A stretch of 64,000 bases of DNA from Clostridia bacterium (GTDB lineage Bacteria; Bacillota; TC1; UBA5767): NCBI GenBank assembly GCA_016887505.1, contig CP069393.1, positions 1,876,001 through 1,940,000 of the forward strand. The letters run 5' to 3'. Of this stretch, positions 29,109 to 38,347 are shown one piece after another. How positions within the stretch are numbered: position 1 is the stretch's first letter; every line of letters starts with the position of its first letter. The notes under the pieces are model-generated. The model was not told the origin of the DNA and ran no database searches. It saw only the letters and a list, made by a program, of their open reading frames with translations. The position numbers were made by a program, and so were the translations under genes.

Positions 29109-29540
29109 ATGAATATTAAAGAAATTAAGCAGCTAATGGCTGCCTTGGAAGAAAGTACGATGGACCGTTTGGAGATTCAAGAAAATGACTTCAAACTAGT
29201 TCTTAGCAAAAATCAAGCGGTGGCCTATAGTAAGCCACCGACCGTTTTAGAAACACCAATCCAAAAAATTGTTCCTGCCGAAGAAGAGGATTCAAATCTC
29301 GTGTATGTGACCTCTCCAATAGTAGGAACCTATTATGCTGCGCCTGCACCTGGGGAACCTGATTTTGTTCAAGTAGGGGACCATGTGAAGGCCGGAGAGG
29401 TGGTCTGTATTATTGAAGCGATGAAACTGATGAATGAAATCAAGGCGGAGATGGATGGTGTCGTAAAGGCCATCTTGGTAGAAAACGAAGATGGAATTGA
29501 ACATGGCCAGAAAATTATAGCCATAGATCCAAGGTCCTAA
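29109..29540 (+). CDS. accB: Acetyl-CoA carboxylase biotin carboxyl carrier protein
   Basis: AccB carries the biotin that shuttles CO2 in acetyl-CoA carboxylase. The 143-residue protein has an N-terminal helix (IKEIKQLMAALEESTMDRLEI split over residues 3-23), a Pro/Glu-rich linker and a C-terminal lipoyl-like domain with the biotinylation motif EAMKLMNEI. It ends two bases before accC. Confidence 0.96.
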   Translation: MNIKEIKQLMAALEESTMDRLEIQENDFKLVLSKNQAVAYSKPPTVLETPIQKIVPAEEEDSNLVYVTSPIVGTYYAAPAPGEPDFVQVGDHVKAGEVVCIIEAMKLMNEIKAEMDGVVKAILVENEDGIEHGQKIIAIDPRS

Positions 29541-29542
29541 CC

Positions 29543-30886
29543 ATGTTTAATAAAATATTAGTAGCAAATCGTGGAGAAATTGCAGTCCGGATCATTCGTT
29601 GCTGTCGAGAACTGGGTATCAAGACGGTAGCTGTTTATGCAGAAGAAGATCGTGAAGCATTACACACCCAACTTGCAGATGAAGTTGTTTGCGTCGGTAA
29701 GGGTGATGTACGTAACAGTTATTTGAATATTCCGAATATTATTAGTGCAGCACGAATAACTGGTGCTGAAGCGGTGCATCCAGGATATGGATTTTTATCA
29801 GAAAATGCCAGTTTTGCCAAAACGCTTGAAGATTGCGGTATTGTATTCATTGGACCCAAGGCGGATATCATTGATCGAATGGGAGATAAATCCAATGCGA
29901 GACAAGCCATGATGCAAGCAAATGTGCCAGTGGTGCCAGGAAGCAAAGAAGAGATTGAAACCTTTGAAGAAGGTATTGAGATTGCAAGGGAGATTGGATT
30001 TCCTGTGCTGATAAAGGCTTCAAGTGGTGGCGGCGGTCGTGGTATGCGTATTGCCAACACCAAAGAAGAATTCAAGGATGCCTATCATGCTGCTAAGAGT
30101 GAAGCGGAAATAGCCTTCGGCAATGGCGGGGTATACGTTGAAAAATTCATCACCAACCCTAGGCATATCGAGGTGCAGATTTTAGCAGATGCCTATGGAA
30201 ATGTTATCCATTTAGGAGAACGAGACTGCTCCTTGCAACGCAGAAATCAAAAGGTGCTGGAAGAAGCGCCGGCCGCTTGTTTAAGTGATGAGCAACGAAG
30301 CGCTCTCCATGAGGTTAGCGTCAAGGCTGCTGCCTCGGTCCGATACCAAAGTGCTGGTACATTAGAGTTTATTTTCGACGGTGAAAACTTTTATTTCATC
30401 GAAATGAATACTCGCGTTCAGGTGGAGCACCCTGTCTCCGAAATAGTTTCTTCAATAGATATTATTGCTTGGCAGATTCGTATTGCTGCAGGAGAGAGAC
30501 TCAGTGTAAAGCAAGAGGATATTTGTATTAGGGGTCATGCGATTGAGTGCCGTATCAATGCTGAAAATCCCAAACTGAATTTCATGCCTTCACCAGGAAC
30601 CATAGATACATTACATCTCCCGGGTGGGTATGGTGTGCGCATAGATGGGGCAATTTACCAAGGAGTCGTAATACCTTCTAGATTTGATTCATTGCTAGCA
30701 AAAGTGATTGTACACGGAAAAGACCGCCAGGAAGCAATCAAGCGTATGCAACGGGCTTTGGCAGAGTTCATCGTAGAAGGAGTCGACACCAACATCGAAT
30801 TCCAATTGAAGTTGGTGACCAATCCAGACTTTATCAAGAATAACATCCATACGGGATGGATTGGGGAACAGAATTGGAGTGAATAA
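29543..30886 (+). CDS. accC: Acetyl-CoA carboxylase biotin carboxylase subunit
   Basis: AccC carboxylates biotin on AccB with ATP and bicarbonate. The 447-residue protein shows FNKILVANRGEIAVRIIR, HPGYGFLSEN, the ATP-grasp glycine loop KASSGGGGRGMRI, ERDCSLQRRNQKVLEEAP and EMNTRVQVEHPVSE. Length and motifs are normal. It is followed after two bases by accD. Confidence 0.97.
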   Translation: MFNKILVANRGEIAVRIIRCCRELGIKTVAVYAEEDREALHTQLADEVVCVGKGDVRNSYLNIPNIISAARITGAEAVHPGYGFLSENASFAKTLEDCGIVFIGPKADIIDRMGDKSNARQAMMQANVPVVPGSKEEIETFEEGIEIAREIGFPVLIKASSGGGGRGMRIANTKEEFKDAYHAAKSEAEIAFGNGGVYVEKFITNPRHIEVQILADAYGNVIHLGERDCSLQRRNQKVLEEAPAACLSDEQRSALHEVSVKAAASVRYQSAGTLEFIFDGENFYFIEMNTRVQVEHPVSEIVSSIDIIAWQIRIAAGERLSVKQEDICIRGHAIECRINAENPKLNFMPSPGTIDTLHLPGGYGVRIDGAIYQGVVIPSRFDSLLAKVIVHGKDRQEAIKRMQRALAEFIVEGVDTNIEFQLKLVTNPDFIKNNIHTGWIGEQNWSE

Positions 30887-30888
30887 AT

Positions 30889-31764
30889 ATGTTAAGAAAG
30901 AGTTTTCAAAAACAATACTTTTTAGTAGATGGAAACAAGGTACAGCCTAAGCAGAAAAAGATGGAAGAAATTCCAGATTGTTGTATAAAATGTACGGGTT
31001 GTGGAGAAATTTTTCTCGAAGAAGAAATTAAGAAGAATTTGATGGTATGCAAAAAATGCAACACACATATGCCTATCGCTAGTGACCAGAGATTGGAGAA
31101 TCTGTTTGATGATGGCCAATATCAAGAGATGTTTGCAGATATCAGGACTAAAAATCCACTCGATTTTCCAGAATATGAAGAGAAGATTGCTGCCTACCAG
31201 GATAAAAGCGGATTAAGGGAGGCCGTCATCATTGCAAAAGGGAAAATGGATGGTTTTCAGACCGTGCTTGGGGTAATGGACAGTCGTTTTATGATGGGTT
31301 CTATGGGCAGTGTGGTAGGAGAAAAAATTACTCGGGCTGCAGAACTAGCTCTATCTGAAAGGCTGCCACTAATTTTGTTTACAGCATCTGGAGGCGCTAG
31401 GATGCAAGAAGGCATCATATCCCTAATGCAGATGGCAAAGACTAGTGCTGCCTTGGGGAGACTTGAGACAGAGAAGATCCCATTTTTCGTAGTTTTGACA
31501 CATCCCACTACGGGTGGAGTGACAGCAAGCTTTGCTATGTTGGGAGATGTTATACTTGCGGAACCGAATGCCTTAATCGGCTTTGCCGGGCCTAGGGTCA
31601 TCGAGCAGACCATCAAGCAAAAGCTCCCAGAAGGTTTTCAGTCAGCTGAGTTTCAGCTGGAAAAGGGCTTTGTAGATGCTATTGTCAATCGGAGTGATAT
31701 GAAAAAAACGCTGGGAACTCTCCTGCGCATGCATGGAGGTGAAGCGAATGAGCACATTGGATAA
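30889..31764 (+). CDS. accD: Acetyl-CoA carboxylase carboxyltransferase subunit beta
   Basis: AccD forms half of the carboxyltransferase that moves CO2 from biotin to acetyl-CoA. The 291-residue protein begins with a zinc ribbon (CIKCTGC ... CKKCNTH) and continues with the crotonase-like domain [41 protein letters not shown] and [16 protein letters not shown]. It overlaps accA by 17 bases. Confidence 0.97.
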   Translation: MLRKSFQKQYFLVDGNKVQPKQKKMEEIPDCCIKCTGCGEIFLEEEIKKNLMVCKKCNTHMPIASDQRLENLFDDGQYQEMFADIRTKNPLDFPEYEEKIAAYQDKSGLREAVIIAKGKMDGFQTVLGVMDSRFMMGSMGSVVGEKITRAAELALSERLPLILFTASGGARMQEGIISLMQMAKTSAALGRLETEKIPFFVVLTHPTTGGVTASFAMLGDVILAEPNALIGFAGPRVIEQTIKQKLPEGFQSAEFQLEKGFVDAIVNRSDMKKTLGTLLRMHGGEANEHIG

Positions 31765-32719
31765 GGAAAAGAATATTGAAGAACTGGAAAAGAAAATTGC
31801 TTCTTTGGCCTTATTTTCGAAGGAACAAGGACTCGACCTTAGTCGTGAAGTGTTACGGCTCCGGAAAAAATTAGCAGCCCTGAGAGTTCAAAACTTCAAA
31901 TCCCTGGAAGCATGGGATAGGGTAACGCTAGCTAGACTTAGAGGAAGACCGACGACATTAGAATACATTGAATATATTTTTGACGATTTCATTGAACTGC
32001 ACGGAGACCGTGCTTTTGGGGATGATTCTTCTATCGTAGGCGGCATTGCTTTTTTAGAAGGCAGGGCCGTTACCGTTATTGGACAGCAAAAGGGCAGGGA
32101 TACCCAAGAAAGCATTGCTAGAAACTTTGGTATGACTTTACCGGAAGGATATAGGAAGGCCCTTCGACTTATGAAGCAGGCAGAGAAATTTAATCGTCCG
32201 GTGATTTTATTTGTAGATACGCCAGGAGCCTTTTGCGGATTGGGTGCGGAAGAACGAGGACAGGGTGAGGCGATTGCTAGAAACCTTATGGAGATGAGCC
32301 GTCTAAGAATACCCATAATAAGTACGGTGATCGGCGAAGGTGGAAGTGGTGGTGCGCTGGGACTGGCTGTGGCAGACCAAGTGTTTATGCTGGAAAATGC
32401 CATATATTCCATCCTGTCCCCAGAGGGATTTGCGAGCATTCTATGGAAGGATGCAGGATTAGCAAGAAAAGCTGCCCAAGTGATGAAAATTACAGCAGAG
32501 GATTTATTGGAATTGGGAATCATCGATGGAATCATCGAAGAACCCCTGGGCGGTGCGCAGAAGGATAAAAAAATGGTGTTTGAAAAGGTAGAAAAGCAGA
32601 TTAAAGAAACTCTGACACAATTGGATAAGCTAGATAAAAATGAGCTAATAGAGGGCAGGTATCAACGCTTCCGGGTATTTGGAAGCTTCCAAGAGGATAT
32701 ACAAAATGAAGAATGCTAG
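31748..32719 (+). CDS. accA: Acetyl-CoA carboxylase carboxyltransferase subunit alpha
   Basis: AccA is the partner of AccD. The product (323 residues) has [23 protein letters not shown] N-terminal region, [21 protein letters not shown] and the conserved [26 protein letters not shown] and [15 protein letters not shown] motifs. The ATG at 31748 is chosen because GGAGGTGA lies just ahead of it inside accD. Its 3' end overlaps fabH by 14 bases. Confidence 0.97.
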   Translation: MSTLDKEKNIEELEKKIASLALFSKEQGLDLSREVLRLRKKLAALRVQNFKSLEAWDRVTLARLRGRPTTLEYIEYIFDDFIELHGDRAFGDDSSIVGGIAFLEGRAVTVIGQQKGRDTQESIARNFGMTLPEGYRKALRLMKQAEKFNRPVILFVDTPGAFCGLGAEERGQGEAIARNLMEMSRLRIPIISTVIGEGGSGGALGLAVADQVFMLENAIYSILSPEGFASILWKDAGLARKAAQVMKITAEDLLELGIIDGIIEEPLGGAQKDKKMVFEKVEKQIKETLTQLDKLDKNELIEGRYQRFRVFGSFQEDIQNEEC

Positions 32720-33674
32720 AATAGTAGGTATCGCAAAAGCACTGCCGGAAATGGTGGTATCCAACAAGATGCTAGAAGAAATTGTAGATACTAGTGACCA
32801 GTGGATTCGTGAAATGACCGGTATCGAAAACCGACATATTGCAACCAAAGAAACGACGACTTCTTTAGCCATTGAGGCGGGAAGAAAGGCCTTGGATGAT
32901 GCTGGCATGGGGCCAGAAGAGGTGGATATGATCCTTGTTGCCACCATGACGCCAGACGATTTCATGCCTAGTACAGCTTGTAAGGTACAGCACGCACTAG
33001 GAGCAGTCAATGCGGCTGCGTTAGATGTATCGGCTGCTTGTAGTGGATTCATCTATGCTATAACTGTCGCTGACCAGTTTATTAAGACGGAACAGATGAA
33101 AACCATCTTGGTAGTGGGAGCGGAGGTATTGACAAAGACCGTGGATTGGGAAGACCGTTCTACCTGTGTCATTTTTGCAGATGGAGCAGGTGCAGTAGTT
33201 CTAACTGCTTCGGAAAAAGAAGGTATAGTAGCCACTGAATTGGGGGCCAAAGGTGAGACCGGAGAGATACTGAGAACACCAGCACTCGAAAATAAAAATT
33301 ATTTTATCCAAGGTGAAGAAAAAGAAAGTATTATGACAATGGATGGGCAGACGGTATTTCGTTTTTCCACTAAAATTTTTGGGAAAAGTGTCAAAAAGGT
33401 GTTGGAAGGAAGCGGGTATAGTTTAGAGGATATAGATGTTTTCGTTCCCCATCAAGCGAACATTCGCATTATTGATTATGCGGCCTCTCGTTTTAAAGTG
33501 GATGTAGACCGTTTTTATGTTAATCTGAACAAAAGAGGCAACACTTCTGCTGCGAGTATTCCGATAGCCCTAGCAGATATGAAGCAAGAAGGATTACTAA
33601 AAAAAGGCATGTTAATCTGTTGTACAGGTTTCGGTGGTGGATTAACCTGGGGCAGTGCCTTAATCCGTATTTAA
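32706..33674 (+). CDS. fabH: Beta-ketoacyl-ACP synthase III
   Basis: FabH starts fatty-acid synthesis by condensing acetyl-CoA (or branched acyl-CoA) with malonyl-ACP. The 322-residue protein has the catalytic cysteine in [12 protein letters not shown], His in [11 protein letters not shown] and Asn in [10 protein letters not shown], with [13 protein letters not shown] at the end. AGAGGA inside accA serves the ATG at 32706. Confidence 0.97.
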   Translation: MKNARIVGIAKALPEMVVSNKMLEEIVDTSDQWIREMTGIENRHIATKETTTSLAIEAGRKALDDAGMGPEEVDMILVATMTPDDFMPSTACKVQHALGAVNAAALDVSAACSGFIYAITVADQFIKTEQMKTILVVGAEVLTKTVDWEDRSTCVIFADGAGAVVLTASEKEGIVATELGAKGETGEILRTPALENKNYFIQGEEKESIMTMDGQTVFRFSTKIFGKSVKKVLEGSGYSLEDIDVFVPHQANIRIIDYAASRFKVDVDRFYVNLNKRGNTSAASIPIALADMKQEGLLKKGMLICCTGFGGGLTWGSALIRI

Positions 33675-33746
33675 GTGATTTATCCCTACGGGGCAATACA
33701 ATAAACTAAAAAGAAAGGCCTAAGTGCGCTTAGGAGAGTGAGAATC

Positions 33747-33974
33747 ATGATTGAAAGAGTTAAAGAAATATTGGCAGAAGAACTGAGTTTGGAATTGGAT
33801 GAGATCAAAGATGATAGCGATATCCGTGAAGATTTGGGTGCTGATTCTTTGGATATGGTTCAGTTGGTAATGAGCCTAGAAGATGAATTTGATTTAGAGA
33901 TAGAAAACGATGAGATTCAGAGTGTTACTACCGTAGAAGGTATTGTGGAATTCATCAAAAAGAAAAGAGGATAG
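33747..33974 (+). CDS. acpP: Acyl carrier protein
   Basis: A 75-residue acidic protein with the phosphopantetheine attachment serine in LGADSLDMVQLVMSLEDEF. The ATG at 33747 is preferred over an in-frame GTG nine bases earlier, because it lies seven bases after GGAGAG and gives the usual MIERVKEIL start. It lies between fabH and fabK in the fatty-acid operon. Confidence 0.97.
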   Translation: MIERVKEILAEELSLELDEIKDDSDIREDLGADSLDMVQLVMSLEDEFDLEIENDEIQSVTTVEGIVEFIKKKRG

Positions 33975-33975
33975 C

Positions 33976-34926
33976 ATGATTTTTCAGCGTGGAAAAGAAG
34001 TCTTGCAGACGGAGTATCCCATAATCCAAGGGGCTATGGCGTGGATCTCAGAATCTACACTAGCAGCAGCTGTCAGTGAGGCTGGAGGATTGGGCGTCAT
34101 TGCTGCTGGCAATGCGCCGTTCTCATGGGTGAAGGAAGAGATAAGAAAAGCCCGGCAGATAACCAAAAAACCACTTTGTGTTAATGTGATGCTGCTAAGT
34201 CCATACGCTGAAGAGGTTGCGCTTGGGCTAGTAGAAGAAGATATTGAATTCATCATTACCGGTGCTGGCAATCCTGGTAAATATATGGATGCCTGGAAAA
34301 AATCTGGTAAAAAAATAATGCCAGTAGTCCCTTCAACAGCCTTAGCAAAACGAATGGAGAAGTCTGGTGCGGATGCACTCATAGCAGAAGGAACAGAAGC
34401 AGGAGGACATATTGGAGAGATTGCTACTATGGCCTTAATTCCCCAAATTGTGGATGCAGTAGACATTCCTGTATTTGCAGCTGGAGGTATCGGGGATGCT
34501 AGAGGTGTATTGGCAGCTTGGATGCTAGGTGCGGAGGGAGTACAGGTGGGAACTAGATTTCTTTTGGCCCACGAGTGCCAAGTACATCCGAACTATAAGG
34601 AAAAGATAATGAAGGCGAAGGATATTGATACCTTGGTGACGGGACGCCCTACGGGACATCCTGTACGTGTGTTGAAAAATGCTTTGGCGCGTGAATTCAT
34701 TAAAAAGGAACGAGCTGGTTGTACTGCACAAGAGCTTGAAGCACTTGGTGCAGGCACCTTGAATTTGGCTGCCCACGAAGGTGATACGAAAAGAGGATCC
34801 TTCATGTCTGGTCAGATTGCTGGTTTGCTCTGTGAAGAACAAAGTTGTAAGGAAATTATTCAGGATTTATATATTGGCGCGGAAGAATTATTTTTGGCTA
34901 AATACAAGGAGGTTAACCATGGGTAA
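33976..34926 (+). CDS. fabK: Enoyl-ACP reductase II (FMN-dependent)
   Basis: FabK reduces enoyl-ACP in the last step of each elongation cycle and replaces FabI. The 316-residue product is a TIM-barrel flavoprotein of the nitronate-monooxygenase/FabK family: YPIIQGAMAWISE, GGLGVIAAGNAP, ADALIAEGTEAGGHIGE and FAAGGIGDARGVLAAWMLGAEGVQVGTRF. The ATG at 33976 is one base after the acpP stop. It overlaps fabD by eight bases. FabK enzymes are typically insensitive to triclosan. Confidence 0.95.
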   Translation: MIFQRGKEVLQTEYPIIQGAMAWISESTLAAAVSEAGGLGVIAAGNAPFSWVKEEIRKARQITKKPLCVNVMLLSPYAEEVALGLVEEDIEFIITGAGNPGKYMDAWKKSGKKIMPVVPSTALAKRMEKSGADALIAEGTEAGGHIGEIATMALIPQIVDAVDIPVFAAGGIGDARGVLAAWMLGAEGVQVGTRFLLAHECQVHPNYKEKIMKAKDIDTLVTGRPTGHPVRVLKNALAREFIKKERAGCTAQELEALGAGTLNLAAHEGDTKRGSFMSGQIAGLLCEEQSCKEIIQDLYIGAEELFLAKYKEVNHG

Positions 34927-35842
34927 AACGGCACTTCTGTTCCCAGGACAAGGTGCACAGTATACTGACATGGGAATGGACTTCTACCATGACTATTCGG
35001 AAGCGAGGGAAGTTTTTGACGAGGCTTCCGATTTGATGGGTTATTCTATGCAAGAACTGATAAGTAGCGGTGAGCAGATCAACCTAACTGAATTCACACA
35101 GCCGGCCATTTTAACGACTAGTATAGCAATCCTTAGAGTTTTAGAAGCGCGCGGATTAGAGTTCGATATAACGGCAGGACTCAGTCTAGGGGAATATAGT
35201 GCTCTTGTTGCAGCGGGATGTTTGAACTTGAGTCAAGCCCTTCCCTTGGTAAGAAAACGTGGATTATTTATGCAACAAGCTGTACCGGCAGGAGTTGGTG
35301 GCATGTGTGCAATTGTAGGACTGGATCAAAAAGAATTAGGTGGTATCATAGCGGAGGTCGGCGGAGAAGTCTGGATGGCTAATTTCAATTGTCCCGGACA
35401 GATCGTTATTTCTGGTAAGAAGGAGTCGGTGCAGGCTGTTTCAGAAAAAGCAAAAGAACAAGGCGCGAAAATGTGTGTGGATCTTCCATTGAGTGCGCCA
35501 TTTCACACAAAATTACTGGAGCCAGCAGCAGATTCCTTGAAGAAGGAACTAGATAAAATTGAAATAAAAGAACCGTCTATTCCAGTTATTTTTAATGTAA
35601 CTGCAAATCAGGAGTCAAAGCCTTCTGCTATTAAGGATCTTCTCAGACAACAGGTAATGAGTCCTGTGCTATTTCAGAGTACCCTAGAAAAAATGGCAGA
35701 AATGGATGTGGACACGTTTATTGAGCTTGGTCCTGGCTCGAGTCTTAAGGGTTTTATTAAACGGAGTGTGAAAAAAGTAAAAATTCTAAGTGCAGACACG
35801 GTTGAAAATAGTAAGAAGGTTGAAGAAATATGGAAAAAATAG
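34919..35842 (+). CDS. fabD: Malonyl-CoA:ACP transacylase
   Basis: FabD moves malonate from CoA to ACP. The 307-residue product begins MGKTALLFPGQGAQYTDMG and has the active-site serine in GLSLGEYSALVAAG and His in APFHTKLLEPA. AAGGAGG inside fabK precedes the ATG; the reading frame upstream of it is not part of the protein. It overlaps fabG by 13 bases. Confidence 0.97.
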   Translation: MGKTALLFPGQGAQYTDMGMDFYHDYSEAREVFDEASDLMGYSMQELISSGEQINLTEFTQPAILTTSIAILRVLEARGLEFDITAGLSLGEYSALVAAGCLNLSQALPLVRKRGLFMQQAVPAGVGGMCAIVGLDQKELGGIIAEVGGEVWMANFNCPGQIVISGKKESVQAVSEKAKEQGAKMCVDLPLSAPFHTKLLEPAADSLKKELDKIEIKEPSIPVIFNVTANQESKPSAIKDLLRQQVMSPVLFQSTLEKMAEMDVDTFIELGPGSSLKGFIKRSVKKVKILSADTVENSKKVEEIWKK

Positions 35843-36564
35843 CGTTTGTAACGGGAGGCTCACGAGGCATTGGTAAAGCAATTGCTAAGTCATTAGCCAA
35901 AGAAGGTTTTCGTGTAGCCATAAACTATCGAAGTCGAAAAGAGGAAGCGTTTGCTGTAAAGCAGGAGCTTGAGACGTTTGGACAAGAAGCATTGGCTCTT
36001 AAAGGAAATGTAGCAGATTCATCCGATGTTACTAGGATGGTTTCTGAAATTGAAGAAGCTTGGGGACCAGTGGAAGTGCTGGTTAACAATGCTGGTATTA
36101 ATAAAGATAATCTATTTTTAAGAACGAAAGAACAGGATTTACGTGATATTTTGGACGTCAATCTCATGGGTGCATTTTTCTGTGCCCAGGCGGTCACAAA
36201 AAAGATGACCAAGAAACGTTGGGGTCGTATTATTAATATTTCCTCTGTGGTTGGATTGACAGGCAATGTAGGGCAAATGGCCTATAGCGCTTCAAAAGCA
36301 GCTATATTTGGCATGACGAAAACCTTAGCCAAAGAGCTAAGCGCTAGAAATATTACGGTTAATGCCATAGCGCCGGGCTTTATCGAAACAGAGATGACCC
36401 AAGCTCTCTCGGATTCGGTACAAGATAGCATTTTGGAACAGATTCCCTTGAAACGATTTGGAAAGCCAGAGGAGATAGGGGAATTGGTTGCATATCTGGC
36501 CAAAGAAGAAAGTGGCTATATCACAGGTCAGACAATCGTGATTGACGGAGGCATGTCTCTTTAG
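35830..36564 (+). CDS. fabG: 3-oxoacyl-ACP reductase
   Basis: FabG reduces beta-ketoacyl-ACP with NADPH. The 244-residue short-chain dehydrogenase has the TGGSRGIGKAIA nucleotide loop, NNAG (VLVNNAGINKDN), the catalytic Ser in INISSVVG, YSASKAA and the GGMSL C-terminus. It overlaps fabD and is 13 bases from fabF. Confidence 0.97.
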   Translation: MEKIAFVTGGSRGIGKAIAKSLAKEGFRVAINYRSRKEEAFAVKQELETFGQEALALKGNVADSSDVTRMVSEIEEAWGPVEVLVNNAGINKDNLFLRTKEQDLRDILDVNLMGAFFCAQAVTKKMTKKRWGRIINISSVVGLTGNVGQMAYSASKAAIFGMTKTLAKELSARNITVNAIAPGFIETEMTQALSDSVQDSILEQIPLKRFGKPEEIGELVAYLAKEESGYITGQTIVIDGGMSL

Positions 36565-36577
36565 AAAGGGTAATTTT

Positions 36578-37822
36578 ATGAAAGAAATGAGAAGAGTAGT
36601 AGTGACAGGATTAGGCGCAGTAACCCCAATTGGGCTTACCGCAGACTCATTCTGGCAGGGACTTACAGAAGGACGTTTGGGTATTAAGAAAATTCAGTCA
36701 TTCGATACCACAGACTTTCCCATTAAGATTGCAGGAGAGATTATCGATTATGATCCCCTCGAGACACTGGATAAGAAAAAAAGTAAACGTATGGACCGTA
36801 TATCTCAATTTGCCACGACAGCCTCAATAGAAGCATTTGCGATGGCTGGTTTAACAAAAGATAATTATGATCCGGACCGTGCGGGTGTAATGATTGGAAA
36901 TGGCATAGGTGGTCTTTTAACCATAACGACTGAACAGGAAAAACTGATGGCAAAGGGTCCGAGTAGAATTTCACCTTTTTTTGTCCCGGCAGCCATTGGT
37001 AACATGCCCGGAGGCAACGTAGCCATCGAATTAAACTTAAAAGGACCCAATATGACCTTGGTAACGGCATGTGCTAGTTCTACCAATGCTATAGGGGAGG
37101 CCTTCCATAAGATTAAATTTGATATGGCGGATATCATGTTGGCCGGCGGAACAGAAGCCAGCCTTTGTCCTCTGGGAATAGGAGGATTCGCCTCAATGAG
37201 TGCACTAAGTGACTCAGATGACCCAACTTGTGCTTCGATTCCCTTTGACAAGAATCGGTCTGGTTTCGTGATGGGCGAGGGTGCTGGCATTCTAGTTTTG
37301 GAAGAGTTGGAGCACGCTAAAAAACGAGGTGCAAAAATTTTTGGTGAGATATGTGGTTATAGTAGTACTTGTGATGCTTACCATATTACGGCACCAGAGA
37401 CGACTGGGCGTGGGGCAAGCTTGGCTATGAAACAGGCAATTGAAGAAGGGGGCATAGATAAAGAAGATGTTGACTATATCAATGCGCATGGTACGAGTAC
37501 CCCTTTTAATGATGTAATTGAGTCTCGAGCCATTCAGGCCTTATTTGGTGAGGCGACCAAGGAGCTTATGGTTAGTTCTACCAAATCTATGACCGGCCAT
37601 TTGCTTGGTGCAGCAGGCGCAGTGGAAGCGATTGCTTGTATTAAAGCGCTTGAGACGGGGATTGTACCTCCGACCATCGGTGTTAGAGAACAAGACCCGG
37701 AATGTAATCTAGATATCGTGGCGCATGAAGCGAGAAGAAAAAATATTAAATACGCCATGAGTAATTCACTCGGTTTCGGTGGACACAATAGCGTTTTGCT
37801 TATGAAAAGGTGGGAAGCATAA
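36578..37822 (+). CDS. fabF: Beta-ketoacyl-ACP synthase II
   Basis: FabF carries out chain elongation. The 414-residue product has catalytic Cys in [14 protein letters not shown], His in [11 protein letters not shown] and His in [16 protein letters not shown], ending [26 protein letters not shown] precedes the ATG at 36578. Its stop overlaps the fabZ start (TAATG). Confidence 0.97.
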   Translation: MKEMRRVVVTGLGAVTPIGLTADSFWQGLTEGRLGIKKIQSFDTTDFPIKIAGEIIDYDPLETLDKKKSKRMDRISQFATTASIEAFAMAGLTKDNYDPDRAGVMIGNGIGGLLTITTEQEKLMAKGPSRISPFFVPAAIGNMPGGNVAIELNLKGPNMTLVTACASSTNAIGEAFHKIKFDMADIMLAGGTEASLCPLGIGGFASMSALSDSDDPTCASIPFDKNRSGFVMGEGAGILVLEELEHAKKRGAKIFGEICGYSSTCDAYHITAPETTGRGASLAMKQAIEEGGIDKEDVDYINAHGTSTPFNDVIESRAIQALFGEATKELMVSSTKSMTGHLLGAAGAVEAIACIKALETGIVPPTIGVREQDPECNLDIVAHEARRKNIKYAMSNSLGFGGHNSVLLMKRWEA

Positions 37823-38241
37823 TGGATATCGTAGAAATTATGACTATTTTGCCTCACCGTCCACCATTTCTCTTGATCGATCGGATTGAAGAAATGGAAG
37901 AAGGTCGTAGTGCGACCGCCATTAAGAACGTAACGATGAATGAATATTTTTTCACTGGACATTTTCCTGGAAATCCAGTTATGCCAGGAGTACTCATTAT
38001 CGAGGCTCTAGCGCAGACGGGCGCAGTTGCCATTCTTTCGCTCAAAGAAAACAAAGGCAAAACAGCGTACTTTGGGGGAATTAAGAAAGCGCGTTTTCGC
38101 CGCAAAGTGGTTCCTGGTGATACTCTTAAGCTCGTAGTTGAAATTACTAGGATGAAGGGGCCGGTCGGTATCGGGAGTGCAGTTGCCTATGTAAATGAAG
38201 AAATAGCAGCCGAAGCAGAGCTTACCTTTGCTGTAGAATAA
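37822..38241 (+). CDS. fabZ: 3-hydroxyacyl-ACP dehydratase
   Basis: FabZ dehydrates hydroxyacyl-ACP. The 139-residue hotdog protein begins [20 protein letters not shown] and has the catalytic [19 protein letters not shown] motif. It is the last gene of the fatty-acid operon and is followed by a terminator. An in-frame start 12 bases upstream is inside fabF and not needed. Confidence 0.97.
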   Translation: MDIVEIMTILPHRPPFLLIDRIEEMEEGRSATAIKNVTMNEYFFTGHFPGNPVMPGVLIIEALAQTGAVAILSLKENKGKTAYFGGIKKARFRRKVVPGDTLKLVVEITRMKGPVGIGSAVAYVNEEIAAEAELTFAVE

Positions 38242-38251
38242 TTGACGAATT

Positions 38252-38284
38252 AATAATAGACTCATCCGAGTCTATTATTTTTAT
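38252..38284 (+). terminator. Terminator of the fatty-acid operon
   Basis: A 12-bp stem (AATAATAGACTC/GAGTCTATTATT) followed by TTTTTATT, ten bases after fabZ. Confidence 0.9.
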
Positions 38285-38347
38285 TGAAGGAGTTTTAAGG
38301 AGTTTGTGCAATAAAGAAAAGAAAGACGGGTAGAAAGAAGGGAAGCA

